Source of the DNA: Candidatus Altimarinota bacterium | GTDB taxonomy: Bacteria > Patescibacteriota > Gracilibacteria > UM-FILTER-43-11 | Reading direction: 5' to 3' | Assembly: GCA_029934675.1 (NCBI GenBank) | Contig: JAOZLT010000055.1 | Span: 1-8,649, forward strand | Length of the DNA: 8,649 bases | Shown: piece after piece, positions 1 through 5,918 of the stretch | How the letters are laid out: every line of letters begins with the position of its first letter | Numbering within the stretch: the first letter of the stretch is position 1 | Program-made: the position numbers and the translations under genes | Notes under the pieces: generated by a model | Told to the model about the DNA's origin: nothing | What the model saw: only the letters and a program-made list of their open reading frames with translations | The model's database searches: none

Positions 1-40
1 CGGATACTTCTTTTCCGAGGATGTTTGCTAGGATGTTCAT
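1..40 (-). CDS. Start of a further minus-strand gene, truncated by the window edge
   Basis: An ATG at 40-38 opens a frame reading MNILANILGKEVS before the left edge. It follows the small membrane-protein gene in the same direction. Its upstream context on the minus strand is an A-rich run ending in AACC just before ATG, much like the start at 5731. A GC-rich repeat (59-84) sits just upstream, as it also does at 5731. Only 13 codons are visible, so product and function cannot be named. The assignment rests on start context, strand and operon position. Confidence 0.45.
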   Translation of the reverse strand, partial: MNILANILGKEVS

Positions 41-58
41 GGTTTTTTGTTTTTTTTT

Positions 59-84
59 CACGCTACGGCGCGAAGGCGCGGCGG
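59..84 (+). repeat. GC-rich repeat, copy 1 (CACGC...GCGGCGG family)
   Basis: This GC-rich block starts CACGCTACGGCGCG and ends GCGCGGCGG inside an AT-rich spacer. It matches in composition, ends and orientation two blocks at 5745-5770 and 5787-5812. On the minus strand it lies 18 nt upstream of the start codon at 40, with an A-rich stretch between, so it would be in the 5' leader of that gene. Its function is unknown. Confidence 0.6.
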
Positions 85-90
85 TTTTAA

Positions 91-141
91 CCCCTCTGCC
101 CTACGGGCATCTCCCCTTGAAAAAAGGGGAGAATTAGGGGG
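91..141 (+). repeat. Two-hairpin palindromic repeat, copy 1
   Basis: This copy has outer arms CCCC (91-94) and GGGGG (137-141). Between them are a first hairpin TGCCC/GGGCA (97-101 with 105-109, loop TAC) and a second hairpin TCTCCCCTT/AAGGGGAGA (110-118 with 124-132, loop GAAAA). It would fold as a three-way junction. It sits 6 nt past the stop of the gene at 148-342, so it could shape the 3' end or the junction to the next gene. No T-run follows on either strand, so it is not a textbook intrinsic terminator. Confidence 0.8.
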
Positions 142-147
142 TGTGTT

Positions 148-342
148 TTATTTTTTGGGTTTAATTTTTGATTTTATGTGTTGGATGAGCCATTTTCCGA
201 GCATGCCGGCAAGGCCACCTATGAAACCGTAAATTGAGACTTCAAGGAGTGTTTGAACCTGTATCCATCCATTTATCATGGAGATGCTGCTGAGGGTGAA
301 GCCGGAGAACCAGGAGAAAATATTGTCTTTCGCAAATAGCAT
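148..342 (-). CDS. Small membrane protein (holin-like by size and topology)
   Basis: This 64-residue protein has one clear hydrophobic segment at about residues 33-55, with the glycine-rich core GFIGGLAGMLG. A strongly basic tail (KSKIKPKK) follows, giving a probable C-terminus in the cytoplasm. The N-terminal 30 residues are mildly amphipathic. It lies 13 nt after the fiber-like gene in the head operon. Small single-span proteins with basic tails in phage late operons are often holins or other membrane proteins, but no holin family signature is recognisable and no endolysin is in view. The role is therefore an inference from size, topology and position. Confidence 0.65.
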   Translation of the reverse strand: MLFAKDNIFSWFSGFTLSSISMINGWIQVQTLLEVSIYGFIGGLAGMLGKWLIQHIKSKIKPKK

Positions 343-355
343 TGTGGATTGGAGG

Positions 356-997
356 TTATAGGGAGGTCAAGGAGGTTATAAGCCAGCCCAGTTCGCCAGT
401 TTCACCAGAAGCGACTAAATGAATAGTAGACCGGGCGGCAAGAGGGAAATCGGTGGAAAGGCCAGCAAGTAAATCACCTGAAAAAGGACGAATGGCAAAA
501 GAAACATTGGAAACATTGGTGATAATCAGATAAAGGCCTTTGTTGCCCGAAAGAGGGGGGAGCTCTGCTCGATGACCTGAAGTTTGCTGGTTAAAAATCC
601 AAACAAGGAATTTGTCAGAGACTGCCGTATTATCTTGAATAAAGTCAGAGATTACAACTTTAGGTGCTACAGAAAAAGGCAATAGTTGAACGGGAGAAAG
701 AATCTGCCATCCGTAAATTGTGCCTGTGAAAAGAAGATGTATCACGGCACCAGAAGTGTCAAATGAATAGGCATCTGTTTCAGTATTGTTAATCCTGTTT
801 CCATTCGGGTCTATTGTTAATGAGTGAGTGGCAAGTGTGCCACCGGCATCAATGAAACCAATAGAATCCCCTGGATAAGGGAAGGCAGGCAATGTAATTA
901 CTGCCCTGTCAGTTTCAGGCATGAGGATGAGACCTTCGCCTGCTTTTGCGGTGAATGGGTTGTTGTGTGTTAGGGGTTTCCATGTTAATGTGTTCAT
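356..997 (-). CDS. Two-domain beta-rich virion protein (fiber or decoration-like)
   Basis: This 213-residue protein has no membrane segment or signal peptide. It appears to hold two similar beta-rich modules, at about residues 29-100 and 142-210. Each begins with a short hydrophobic strand followed by Pro (ITLPAFP; AELPPLS), continues through G-rich turns and N/T/S-rich strands, and ends in GW-I (YGWQIL; LGWLIT). The segment GDSIGFIDAGGTLATHSL (44-61) followed by TIDPNG resembles modules seen in phage tail-fiber, tail-spike and head-fiber proteins. The gene overlaps the upstream adaptor gene by 4 nt (ATGA), so it is part of the same translationally coupled cluster. A surface fiber or decoration protein on the head or neck fits the position best. 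No enzymatic motif is visible. Confidence 0.7.
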   Translation of the reverse strand: MNTLTWKPLTHNNPFTAKAGEGLILMPETDRAVITLPAFPYPGDSIGFIDAGGTLATHSLTIDPNGNRINNTETDAYSFDTSGAVIHLLFTGTIYGWQILSPVQLLPFSVAPKVVISDFIQDNTAVSDKFLVWIFNQQTSGHRAELPPLSGNKGLYLIITNVSNVSFAIRPFSGDLLAGLSTDFPLAARSTIHLVASGETGELGWLITSLTSL

Positions 998-1419
998 GAT
1001 GCTTTGTTTTTAATTAAAAATCCTGATTTGAGTTTATATTCTGGGGCTACATAGGATGTGAAATCCTGTGTTTCGCAATATGTTTGCAGTAGGTTGTATT
1101 TTGATTTTGCCATTGCGTATATTTCAGAAAAAACAATATTGTCATCTGTGGAAGGTGTTGTGCCTCCTTCGTACATCTGCTGGTAGAAAAGGATTGCCTT
1201 GACAGCATAAGCCAGAAAGGGTTTTGCAAAGTCTGCAAGCAGGGTAGCGTATTTGCTTGCTGTTGGATTTGCTGAAACGTCTTCAAAGAGTGCTGTGGAC
1301 ATGGCCTGACGGGCATAGGTGAGTTCTGCCGTTGTGATGGCCGATTCCAGTATGTCATCTACCGTGATGGTGGTTGAGATGTAGGCTATGTCGAGGATTT
1401 CTTGTTTTGTTATGAGCAT
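994..1419 (-). CDS. Head-completion/adaptor-like protein (DUF6712-like)
   Basis: This 141-residue protein is mostly helical, starting MLITKQEILDIAYISTTI. A helical core at about 60-85 (LADFAKPFLAYAVKAILFYQQMY) is followed by a second helix with AMAKSKYNLLQTYCE. Size, helical content and position right after the portal gene match the small proteins that attach below the portal (HK97 gp6-like role), and the wording resembles Bacteroidota-phage proteins grouped as DUF6712; that family match is from memory. Its stop overlaps the next start by 4 nt (ATGA). A 68-nt spacer containing a palindromic repeat separates it from the portal gene. Confidence 0.65.
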   Translation of the reverse strand: MLITKQEILDIAYISTTITVDDILESAITTAELTYARQAMSTALFEDVSANPTASKYATLLADFAKPFLAYAVKAILFYQQMYEGGTTPSTDDNIVFSEIYAMAKSKYNLLQTYCETQDFTSYVAPEYKLKSGFLIKNKAS

Positions 1420-1447
1420 GGTTGTGAACTGTTATTGGTTAGTGAAT

Positions 1448-1483
1448 CCCCCCTGCCCCCTTTGGGAAAGGGGGAGTTTGGGG
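1448..1483 (+). repeat. One-hairpin palindromic repeat between portal and adaptor genes
   Basis: This copy has outer arms CCCCCC and GGGG, with an inner stem CCCCC/GGGGG around TTTGGGAAA. It has the core shape CCCCCCTG...AGTTTGGGG, as in copies at 2751, 2785 and 6394. It lies wholly in the 68-nt gap between the portal stop (1488) and the adaptor start (1419), so the operon transcript would carry the hairpin between two head genes. Confidence 0.75.
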
Positions 1484-1487
1484 TTTC

Positions 1488-2897
1488 TCATTTGTTTGAA
1501 TCGTGGTTGGTTGAGTTTTCTTCATTTTGGGATTTTTCTGTTGTGAAGGTGTTTTTTAGTTGGGCGTAGTACATTTGTTGGGTTGGGTCTTTTGGGTCAT
1601 AGTCCAAGCCTGATTCTCTGCGGAGTTCCCAGATATATTTTATAGGACTGATTCTGTACACAGGGGATTCGTTGGTTATTGTTAAGTCGGTTGCATTGAG
1701 GTTGAAATCGGTAAGTAGTTTTTGGAAAATGGTGATGTAACGGGATTGGTTTGTTTTGATGGTTGTTTTGAGTGCTACTTCATATTCATTGAGTATGCGT
1801 TGGGTGTCAAATCCTGTTTTTTCTCCAAAGAATGAAGCAAGTGATTTGAACCAATTGTGGATTGACAGAAGATTGGTATGTGCCTGTTGGTGAAGCATTG
1901 TCCAGTTGCCCTCTTCGTCTTTTGGGAATTTGATGAATTGGGCAGCTTCCCTTGATTGTCCGGGGCCTATGTCTGAAAGGTACTGGATGATTATTTCGTG
2001 TGCCTTTTCACTTTCAAAGCCTTTGTATTTATCAAATTCAGTGTCCAGTTCTGTTGCATCTTCATCAGAGTTTACTCCGGGGATAATCAATAAGCCAGAA
2101 GCAGAAAACTGGTTTTCAAGTCTTTTTCTGTTCCACACATCTGTTAATCCTGCAATGATTACTGAATCAATGCCAGCATACCATGTGGGCAGTCCATAAT
2201 TTGAAAATTCAGGCTCGTATTGCTTGATATGAATGGCTGAATGGTACTGACCATCCTTGCCCTTTTCAAAGTAGGGGTACAATGGCAGGGTAGCCCTGTA
2301 TTCGTTGTTTTTGCCCTTGTATTGCCTCCAATCGGGGTAAGTGATAATCTCTTTGGATTCAGCAGAAAGCCTCACCAATGAGCTGTCGATATGGTATAGC
2401 TGTATGTAGGATTTGTTTGCATCCGTGATGATTTCAAAATAAGCATTGCCAGTATTGAGTTCATCAAAAATGAGTTTGTAAAATACATCACGCAGGGATT
2501 CCTGATTGTTGTTTACGTTTTCAATGAATGAGGCAGTTGGTTTGTGTTCAGAAGCAAATCCATTGCCTGCAATGAAGAATGCTTTGCTGTTGAGAATTGC
2601 ACGGTGGACAGCTACTGAGCGTGAAAGCTGGACTATTTGTTGAGGTAAAAGGTTGTCATCGCCAAAAGGGATGAAATCCTTTTTGTTTTGAAGGTCTATT
2701 GAGTCTGTGTCGAAAAGGTTTAGGAGGGGTTGGTAGTTGTAGGAGAAGAACCCCCCTGACCCCCCTTGGAAAGGGGGGAGTGAACCCCCCTGCCCCCTTT
2801 GGGAAAGGGGGAGTTTCCCCCCTTCCGTTAAGGTAGATTGGTCAGGCCCTTCGACTCCGCTCAGGGTGACATTTAGTGTTTTATTCCCCTTTTTCAT
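1488..2897 (-). CDS. Phage portal protein
   Basis: The portal forms the dodecameric ring at one capsid vertex through which the terminase packages DNA. This 469-residue protein has familiar portal features. The N-terminal region is FIPFGDDNLLPQQIVQLSRS (75-94), followed by AILNSKAFFIAGNGF (100-114). Then come ELNTGNAYFEII (146-157), YGLPTWYAGIDSVI (234-247) with NRKRLENQF (256-264), and a long helical stretch including ILNEYEVALKTTI (368-380) matching the clip/crown-side helices. Its ATG overlaps the capsid stop as TAATG, so translation is probably coupled. The first 50 residues are odd. After MKKGNKTLN, residues 10-49 are encoded almost entirely by three palindromic repeats and their joins (VTLSGVEG, LPLSQRGQGG, LPPFQGGSGG), and portal-like sequence only begins near residue 52. 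This stretch is probably an in-frame extension; the natural start may have lain close to the present one. Confidence 0.93.
   Translation of the reverse strand: MKKGNKTLNVTLSGVEGPDQSTLTEGGKLPLSQRGQGGSLPPFQGGSGGFFSYNYQPLLNLFDTDSIDLQNKKDFIPFGDDNLLPQQIVQLSRSVAVHRAILNSKAFFIAGNGFASEHKPTASFIENVNNNQESLRDVFYKLIFDELNTGNAYFEIITDANKSYIQLYHIDSSLVRLSAESKEIITYPDWRQYKGKNNEYRATLPLYPYFEKGKDGQYHSAIHIKQYEPEFSNYGLPTWYAGIDSVIIAGLTDVWNRKRLENQFSASGLLIIPGVNSDEDATELDTEFDKYKGFESEKAHEIIIQYLSDIGPGQSREAAQFIKFPKDEEGNWTMLHQQAHTNLLSIHNWFKSLASFFGEKTGFDTQRILNEYEVALKTTIKTNQSRYITIFQKLLTDFNLNATDLTITNESPVYRISPIKYIWELRRESGLDYDPKDPTQQMYYAQLKNTFTTEKSQNEENSTNHDSNK
2751..2781 (+). repeat. One-hairpin palindromic repeat inside the portal reading frame, copy A
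   Basis: The copy reads CCCCCCTGACCCCCC, a short TTGGAAA loop region, then GGGGGGAGTG. It is translated on the minus strand as part of SLPPFQGGSGG (portal residues about 39-49). It lies next to copy B (2785-2822) without a host-like spacer, so the two form a tandem stack. Confidence 0.75.
2785..2822 (+). repeat. One-hairpin palindromic repeat inside the portal reading frame, copy B
   Basis: The copy has CCCCCCTGCCCCC, a TTTGGGAAA loop region and GGGGGAGTTT, nearly identical to the spacer copy at 1448-1483. The expected closing G block is replaced by CCCCCC, where another short palindrome (CCTTCCGTTAAGG, 2821-2833) begins. It is translated as KLPLSQRGQGG within the portal N-terminus. Confidence 0.75.
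2847..2870 (+). repeat. CCCTTCGACTCCGCTCAGGG-type repeat inside the portal reading frame
   Basis: This 24-nt block is identical to 6772-6795, and the next base also matches. It is an imperfect palindrome of a type that, from general experience with environmental genomes, is widely dispersed and gives peptides such as VTLSGVEG. Here it encodes exactly that peptide at portal residues 10-17, read on the minus strand. Confidence 0.8.
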
Positions 2898-4252
2898 TAG
2901 GCTATGGAAAGTCCGGCAGTTACGATGAGTTCTTTGTGGAGGTAGGCGGTTTGGGCTTTGTATTGCACACGGTAACGGCGAAGTTGTAAGTCTTGATTGT
3001 ACCAGCTTTCAACGTCTTCACTGTCAAGTAAACCGTCTGTTCCGAACAGGAGGTTTTTTTGTGGGGCAAGGACAGCACGGTTTGGGAGTACGCCACCAAG
3101 GGCTGCAATCCATAAGTCCCAGTCGGGACGGATAAGGATTGGTATGCCTTCGTAAGATGGTGTTTGAACACCTTTGAATTGAATCATGTTGGCCATTTCC
3201 GTTCCCAGGGCTTTCCATGTTTTGAGTAAGTTTCTCCACATGCTTCGGCTGATGGTGAATACAGGATTAAGCTCCAGCATTTCGGCAGGCATGATGTCAA
3301 TCATTTGTTCGAGCGTGGAGTCGGTAGAGTCAGTGGACAAAGCACCCGGAGCAACGGCAGCGACAGCGCTACTTTCTCCGAAGGAAGCTGTTCCGCCTAC
3401 AGTGCCATGGGCAAAGCTAAATTTAGCACCGGCAACTTTGGCGGTGATGGTGATCTTTGCAGAAGCCCTTAGCACTGTGACACCATGTGCACCCCAAAGG
3501 GATTCGATGGTTGCTTTGTGGGAAGCCAGCCAGTTGGTGAGGGTTGTTGTAGCGTTGGTGTCGTAGTCTTCAGAAAAAGTCTGGTCGTTGATGGTGATGA
3601 ATGCCGAAGTTGGGGCAGATGTCACTGACAAGGTTAAACCGATGGACTGCTTTGTACCTGCGGAAGCAACAGCCGGGGCAATGTTCTGCGCTGTAGGAAT
3701 AACTCCTGTACGAAGTGCATTGATGAAGTGAGAGAAAAAGCCAGTGTAACCGGAGTAATTTTCGTCGATGATTCCTGTAGGAACTTTGGAATTATCGAGT
3801 ACATTCTGTTGCATATCGGCAAACCACATCTGACGAATGAGGTCTTGTTGACCCGCCTGTGCGATTACGGGAAGGATGATCTTGTTCCAGATGTCGGGAT
3901 TTTTCATGTTTTCGACATCGTCTTCTTTGTAACCGGAGGCAAGCATTTGCTCGACTACAGAACCCCAAAACTCACGGCCGTTTTGTTCAAATTCTATGGC
4001 CATTGGTTTAACGGTAATGTCCTGGTGGGTTAGTGCAAATCCACCACCGGGGGTGAAACCGGGAGCAGTCTTTGGTTTGGTGATCATCGAAGGACGGCTG
4101 ATTTTGTTTAATCGCTCCGTACCTTTAATGTCGGTTCTTACTGTGATTGCGCCCCTGATGTCTTCACCCATAAACATTGGGTCGATGAAAAATTCAGAAA
4201 GGGATTGCTTTGTGAATGGTGGGCTGACGGATTGTGTGAAAATGTTGCTCAT
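2897..4252 (-). CDS. Major capsid protein (HK97-type fold) with an inserted domain
   Basis: This 451-residue protein is the main shell subunit. The N-terminal part (1-200) contains VKPMAIEFEQNGREFWGSV (81-99) and LIRQMWFADMQ (138-148). The C-terminal part holds the usual capsid landmarks: ISRSMWRNLLKTW (334-346), YEGIPILIRPDWD (367-379), NRAVLAPQKNLLFGTDG (391-407) and a final Q/Y-rich A-domain strand with YLHKELIVTAG (437-447). Residues about 203-295, LTLSVTSAPTSAFITIND onward, are Thr/Ala/Ser-rich with a helix LTNWLASHKATIESL (238-252). They look like a small Ig-like or beta-sandwich domain placed between the N- and C-terminal capsid parts. No palindromic repeat lies in this gene. It is preceded by a 92-nt spacer with a two-hairpin repeat and overlaps the portal start by one base. 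Confidence 0.9.
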   Translation of the reverse strand: MSNIFTQSVSPPFTKQSLSEFFIDPMFMGEDIRGAITVRTDIKGTERLNKISRPSMITKPKTAPGFTPGGGFALTHQDITVKPMAIEFEQNGREFWGSVVEQMLASGYKEDDVENMKNPDIWNKIILPVIAQAGQQDLIRQMWFADMQQNVLDNSKVPTGIIDENYSGYTGFFSHFINALRTGVIPTAQNIAPAVASAGTKQSIGLTLSVTSAPTSAFITINDQTFSEDYDTNATTTLTNWLASHKATIESLWGAHGVTVLRASAKITITAKVAGAKFSFAHGTVGGTASFGESSAVAAVAPGALSTDSTDSTLEQMIDIMPAEMLELNPVFTISRSMWRNLLKTWKALGTEMANMIQFKGVQTPSYEGIPILIRPDWDLWIAALGGVLPNRAVLAPQKNLLFGTDGLLDSEDVESWYNQDLQLRRYRVQYKAQTAYLHKELIVTAGLSIA

Positions 4253-4274
4253 TGTATTTTAGGTTGAGGGTTAG

Positions 4275-4333
4275 AACCCCTCTGTCAGCTTGGGCTGACA
4301 TCTCCCCTTGAAAAAAGGGGAGAATTGGGGGTT
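4275..4333 (+). repeat. Two-hairpin palindromic repeat between protease and capsid genes
   Basis: The outer arms are AACCCC (4275-4280) and GGGGTT (4328-4333). The first hairpin is TGTCAGC/GCTGACA (4283-4289 with 4294-4300). The second is TCTCCCCTT/AAGGGGAGA (4301-4309 with 4315-4323). The second hairpin is identical in stem to copies at 91-141 and 5167-5208, whereas the first has a different sequence yet is fully paired. It fills most of the protease-capsid spacer. Confidence 0.85.
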
Positions 4334-4344
4334 GCTCTTTGTTT

Positions 4345-5475
4345 TTAAGGTTTGGTTTTTAATTTTTTGCGGAGGTGTTGTGGCAATTCAGAAAGCAGGA
4401 CTTTGCCTGATTCGTCTTTGTCTTTTGGGTTGATGTTGAGTTTGGGATCGCCGGTTTTAGGCGGTACGGTTGGGTTTGCTTTGAGTTGGTTGAGTTCGGT
4501 TGTCAGGTCGTCGAATTTGGTTTGGAGTTCTTTGTTTGCGGTTTCAAATTCTTTGATCCTGGTGGAGGCAGTGTCAAGGCTGGTGGTCAGGTTCGCGATG
4601 GTTTCTTCCTGATTCGGGACTACAACGGAAATTGATTTTTCAAGTTCTGTCAGTTGTTGTTCAAAAGAGGTTTGAAGCGTATCGAAAATTGACTGTTGGT
4701 CTTTTGACAGGCCTTCGGGTGCTTTTGCTGTGAAGTTGTCAGCAATCCAATCTTTGAGTTTGGTTATTTCATCTGAAAAGTTCATGTTTTGGTATTGTTT
4801 GTATTTGGTTAAAAATTCTGTTAATACTTCGGGTTTCTTTGAAAGCAGTTCAAATACTTGTGGGTGTTCATCCAGAAACATTGTAACCTGAGAGGCTAAA
4901 TCATCGTGTTGAAAGGTCTCGAAAAGGCTGTCTGTTGCTGCCGGGGAGTCGACCAAGTCTGTAGCATACAAGGCTTTTATAGTGGCGAATTGCTTTTCTA
5001 CTTTTTTGCCGTTTTCTTCTGAAAAGGTTTTGATGGTTTCTCCTTTCTTGAAAGCAATTGAGGCACCAAACATATCGGGGTTGTTTTCTGCCATGTCCAA
5101 CACATATTCGTATAGATTGCCTTTGGGGGATTTTTTGGCGGAGGGGTCGAGATGGAGGTCGGCGAGAACCCCTCTGCCTTCGGCATCTCCCCTTGAAATA
5201 AGGGGAGAATCAATTCCTCGAAAGTTTTTGAACCTTCCCAAGTAAGTTCCCAATGCAGTAGCACAGATGTTTGGATGTCCGAAACGGGCTTTGATACCTG
5301 CAGGGCGTTCAGCAGCGAGATGGACAACATCGTCAAGGAATTTATCATTCAGATGTATGTTGTGGCCTTTGGCTTCGCCTTCTGTTACTACAACAATGTT
5401 ATGGATGATTCCTTTTTCCCTGTCCACTTTGGATGGCTTTTGGGAATAGACTGTTGGTGTGTTTAAATATTTCAT
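4345..5475 (-). CDS. Prohead protease/scaffold fusion
   Basis: This 376-residue protein combines a maturation protease with a scaffold. Residues 1-190 resemble prohead serine proteases of herpesvirus-assemblin type: IKARFGHPN places a likely catalytic His at 67, MFGASIAF a likely catalytic Ser at 139, and ALYATDLVDSPAATDSLF (168-185) matches the family's closing strand. Residues about 240-345 are helical with coiled-coil character (KEFETANKELQTKFDDL), followed by a Pro-rich linker and a basic end (LRKKLKTKP), typical of scaffolds that bind capsid protein. An in-frame Met at 231 (MNFSDEITKLKDW) could give a separate 146-residue scaffold, as in lambda C/Nu3; this is inference. A two-hairpin repeat encodes about residues 89-102 (DSPLISRGDAEGRG) between the His strand and VLADLHLD. 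Its ATG overlaps the upstream small gene's stop (ATGA). Confidence 0.85.
   Translation of the reverse strand: MKYLNTPTVYSQKPSKVDREKGIIHNIVVVTEGEAKGHNIHLNDKFLDDVVHLAAERPAGIKARFGHPNICATALGTYLGRFKNFRGIDSPLISRGDAEGRGVLADLHLDPSAKKSPKGNLYEYVLDMAENNPDMFGASIAFKKGETIKTFSEENGKKVEKQFATIKALYATDLVDSPAATDSLFETFQHDDLASQVTMFLDEHPQVFELLSKKPEVLTEFLTKYKQYQNMNFSDEITKLKDWIADNFTAKAPEGLSKDQQSIFDTLQTSFEQQLTELEKSISVVVPNQEETIANLTTSLDTASTRIKEFETANKELQTKFDDLTTELNQLKANPTVPPKTGDPKLNINPKDKDESGKVLLSELPQHLRKKLKTKP
5167..5208 (+). repeat. Two-hairpin palindromic repeat inside the protease reading frame
   Basis: The first hairpin is TGCC/GGCA with TTC loop (5175-5178 with 5182-5185). The second is TCTCCCCTT/AAGGGGAGA (5186-5194 with 5200-5208, loop GAAAT). 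The left arm AACCCC is present, but the right GGGG arm is missing or eroded (CAATTCC follows). It is translated on the minus strand within DSPLISRGDAEGRG. The frame stays open and homology-like sequence resumes immediately with VLADLHLD. Confidence 0.85.
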
Positions 5476-5603
5476 TTGTCAACTGCTTTTTTTACTTCCG
5501 CACCGGCTGAAAACTTCGGTGGTCTTTTTTTCTTTTTGCCATCAGCAGTGGTTGCTTTGACAACATCAATTCCGAAAGGTGTTATGGGTTTTGACTCGCT
5601 CAT
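5472..5603 (-). CDS. Small basic protein, second of two tandem paralogs
   Basis: This is a 43-codon reading frame from ATG at 5603 to TGA at 5474-5472, starting MSESKPITPFGIDVVKA. It has a central lysine run (GKKKKRPP) and a conserved end KFSAGAEVKKAVDK. It overlaps the upstream paralog and the downstream protease gene by ATGA at both ends, which strongly supports real, coupled translation. The gene upstream shares GID near residue 12 and the KFSAGAE-K-AV tail. No family is recognised. Position ahead of the protease/scaffold and capsid genes and the strong positive charge suggest a capsid- or DNA-associated role, but that is inference. Confidence 0.75.
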   Translation of the reverse strand: MSESKPITPFGIDVVKATTADGKKKKRPPKFSAGAEVKKAVDK

Positions 5604-5731
5604 TTGACTGCGTTTTTTAGTTCAGCACCGGCTGAAAATTTAGGTTTGCGTTTTTTTGGTGGGTCTTTGAGGATGGCTTTTTTGTTTGCGTCAATCCCGT
5701 AAACTCCTGTTGATTTTGTTGTTTTTGCCAT
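5600..5731 (-). CDS. Small basic protein, first of two tandem paralogs
   Basis: This is a 43-codon reading frame from ATG at 5731 to TGA at 5602-5600, starting MAKTTKSTGVYGIDANKKAI. It has a basic PPKKRKPKFSAGAELKNAVK end. The last 13 or so residues match the downstream paralog nearly position for position, and both proteins have exactly 43 residues. The stop overlaps the paralog's start by 4 nt. It is the first gene of the minus-strand head operon. Its leader carries two GC-rich repeats, and the ATG is preceded by an A/C-rich AACAAAACCAACC stretch. Function unknown. Confidence 0.72.
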   Translation of the reverse strand: MAKTTKSTGVYGIDANKKAILKDPPKKRKPKFSAGAELKNAVK

Positions 5732-5744
5732 GGTTGGTTTTGTT

Positions 5745-5770
5745 CACGCGGCGGCGCTACGACGCTACGT
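5745..5770 (+). repeat. GC-rich repeat, copy 2, in the leader of the head operon
   Basis: The copy reads CACGCGGCGGCGCTACGACG followed by CTACGT, in AT-rich surroundings. It begins 14 nt upstream of the start codon at 5731 on the minus strand, separated by an A/C-rich stretch. It shares its first 14 bases with the copy at 5787. Confidence 0.7.
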
Positions 5771-5786
5771 TGGTTTTTTTTCTTTT

Positions 5787-5812
5787 CACGCGGCGGCGCT
5801 GCGACGCGGCGG
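5787..5812 (+). repeat. GC-rich repeat, copy 3, in the leader of the head operon
   Basis: The copy reads CACGCGGCGGCGCTGCGACG followed by CGGCGG. It is in tandem with copy 2, same orientation, with a pyrimidine-rich joint on the plus strand (TTGGTTTTTTTTCTTTT). Both copies would lie in the 5' untranslated leader if the minus-strand promoter box at 5828-5835 is used. Confidence 0.7.
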
Positions 5813-5827
5813 TTGGTTGGTTTTGGA

Positions 5828-5835
5828 CAAAAATA
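5828..5835 (-). promoter_or_regulatory. Candidate Bacteroidota -7 box for the head operon
   Basis: Read on the minus strand this is TATTTTTG, matching the Bacteroidota TAnnTTTG box. It would give a leader of roughly 90 nt before the start at 5731, containing both GC-rich repeats. No TTTG is seen at the expected -33 distance, so support is partial. Confidence 0.35.
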
Positions 5836-5881
5836 GATACTTAAAGTAAAATATAGATAGGAGTTAATAATAAATTGTATA

Positions 5882-5918
5882 TAAGTTTGTTAATATATCC
5901 AATAAATATGTATTTTTG
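5882..5918 (+). promoter_or_regulatory. Candidate Bacteroidota promoter for the terminase operon
   Basis: TTTG at 5886-5889 and TATTTTTG at 5911-5918 are separated by 21 nt, close to the Bacteroidota -33/-7 layout (TTTG and TAnnTTTG). Transcription would start only a few bases before the ATG at 5930, giving an almost leaderless message. Alternatively TAAGTTTG at 5882-5889 may itself be the -7 box, giving a leader of about 35 nt. The whole stretch from 5830 to 5929 is very AT-rich, as expected for a divergent control region. Confidence 0.4.

Noticed and set aside
91..141. Intrinsic terminator at the end of the small membrane-protein gene
   Set aside because: The hairpins are strong but no T-run follows on either strand, and the same element occurs inside genes, so it is a dispersed repeat first.
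47..232. Plus-strand frame of 61 codons near the left end
   Set aside because: It is a read-through of the GC-rich and two-hairpin repeats and then the antisense of the membrane-protein gene; no start context or protein character.
1047..1358. Minus-strand frame of 103 codons inside the adaptor gene
   Set aside because: Alternative-frame shadow of the 994-1419 gene, Gln/His/Pro-rich and without supporting context.
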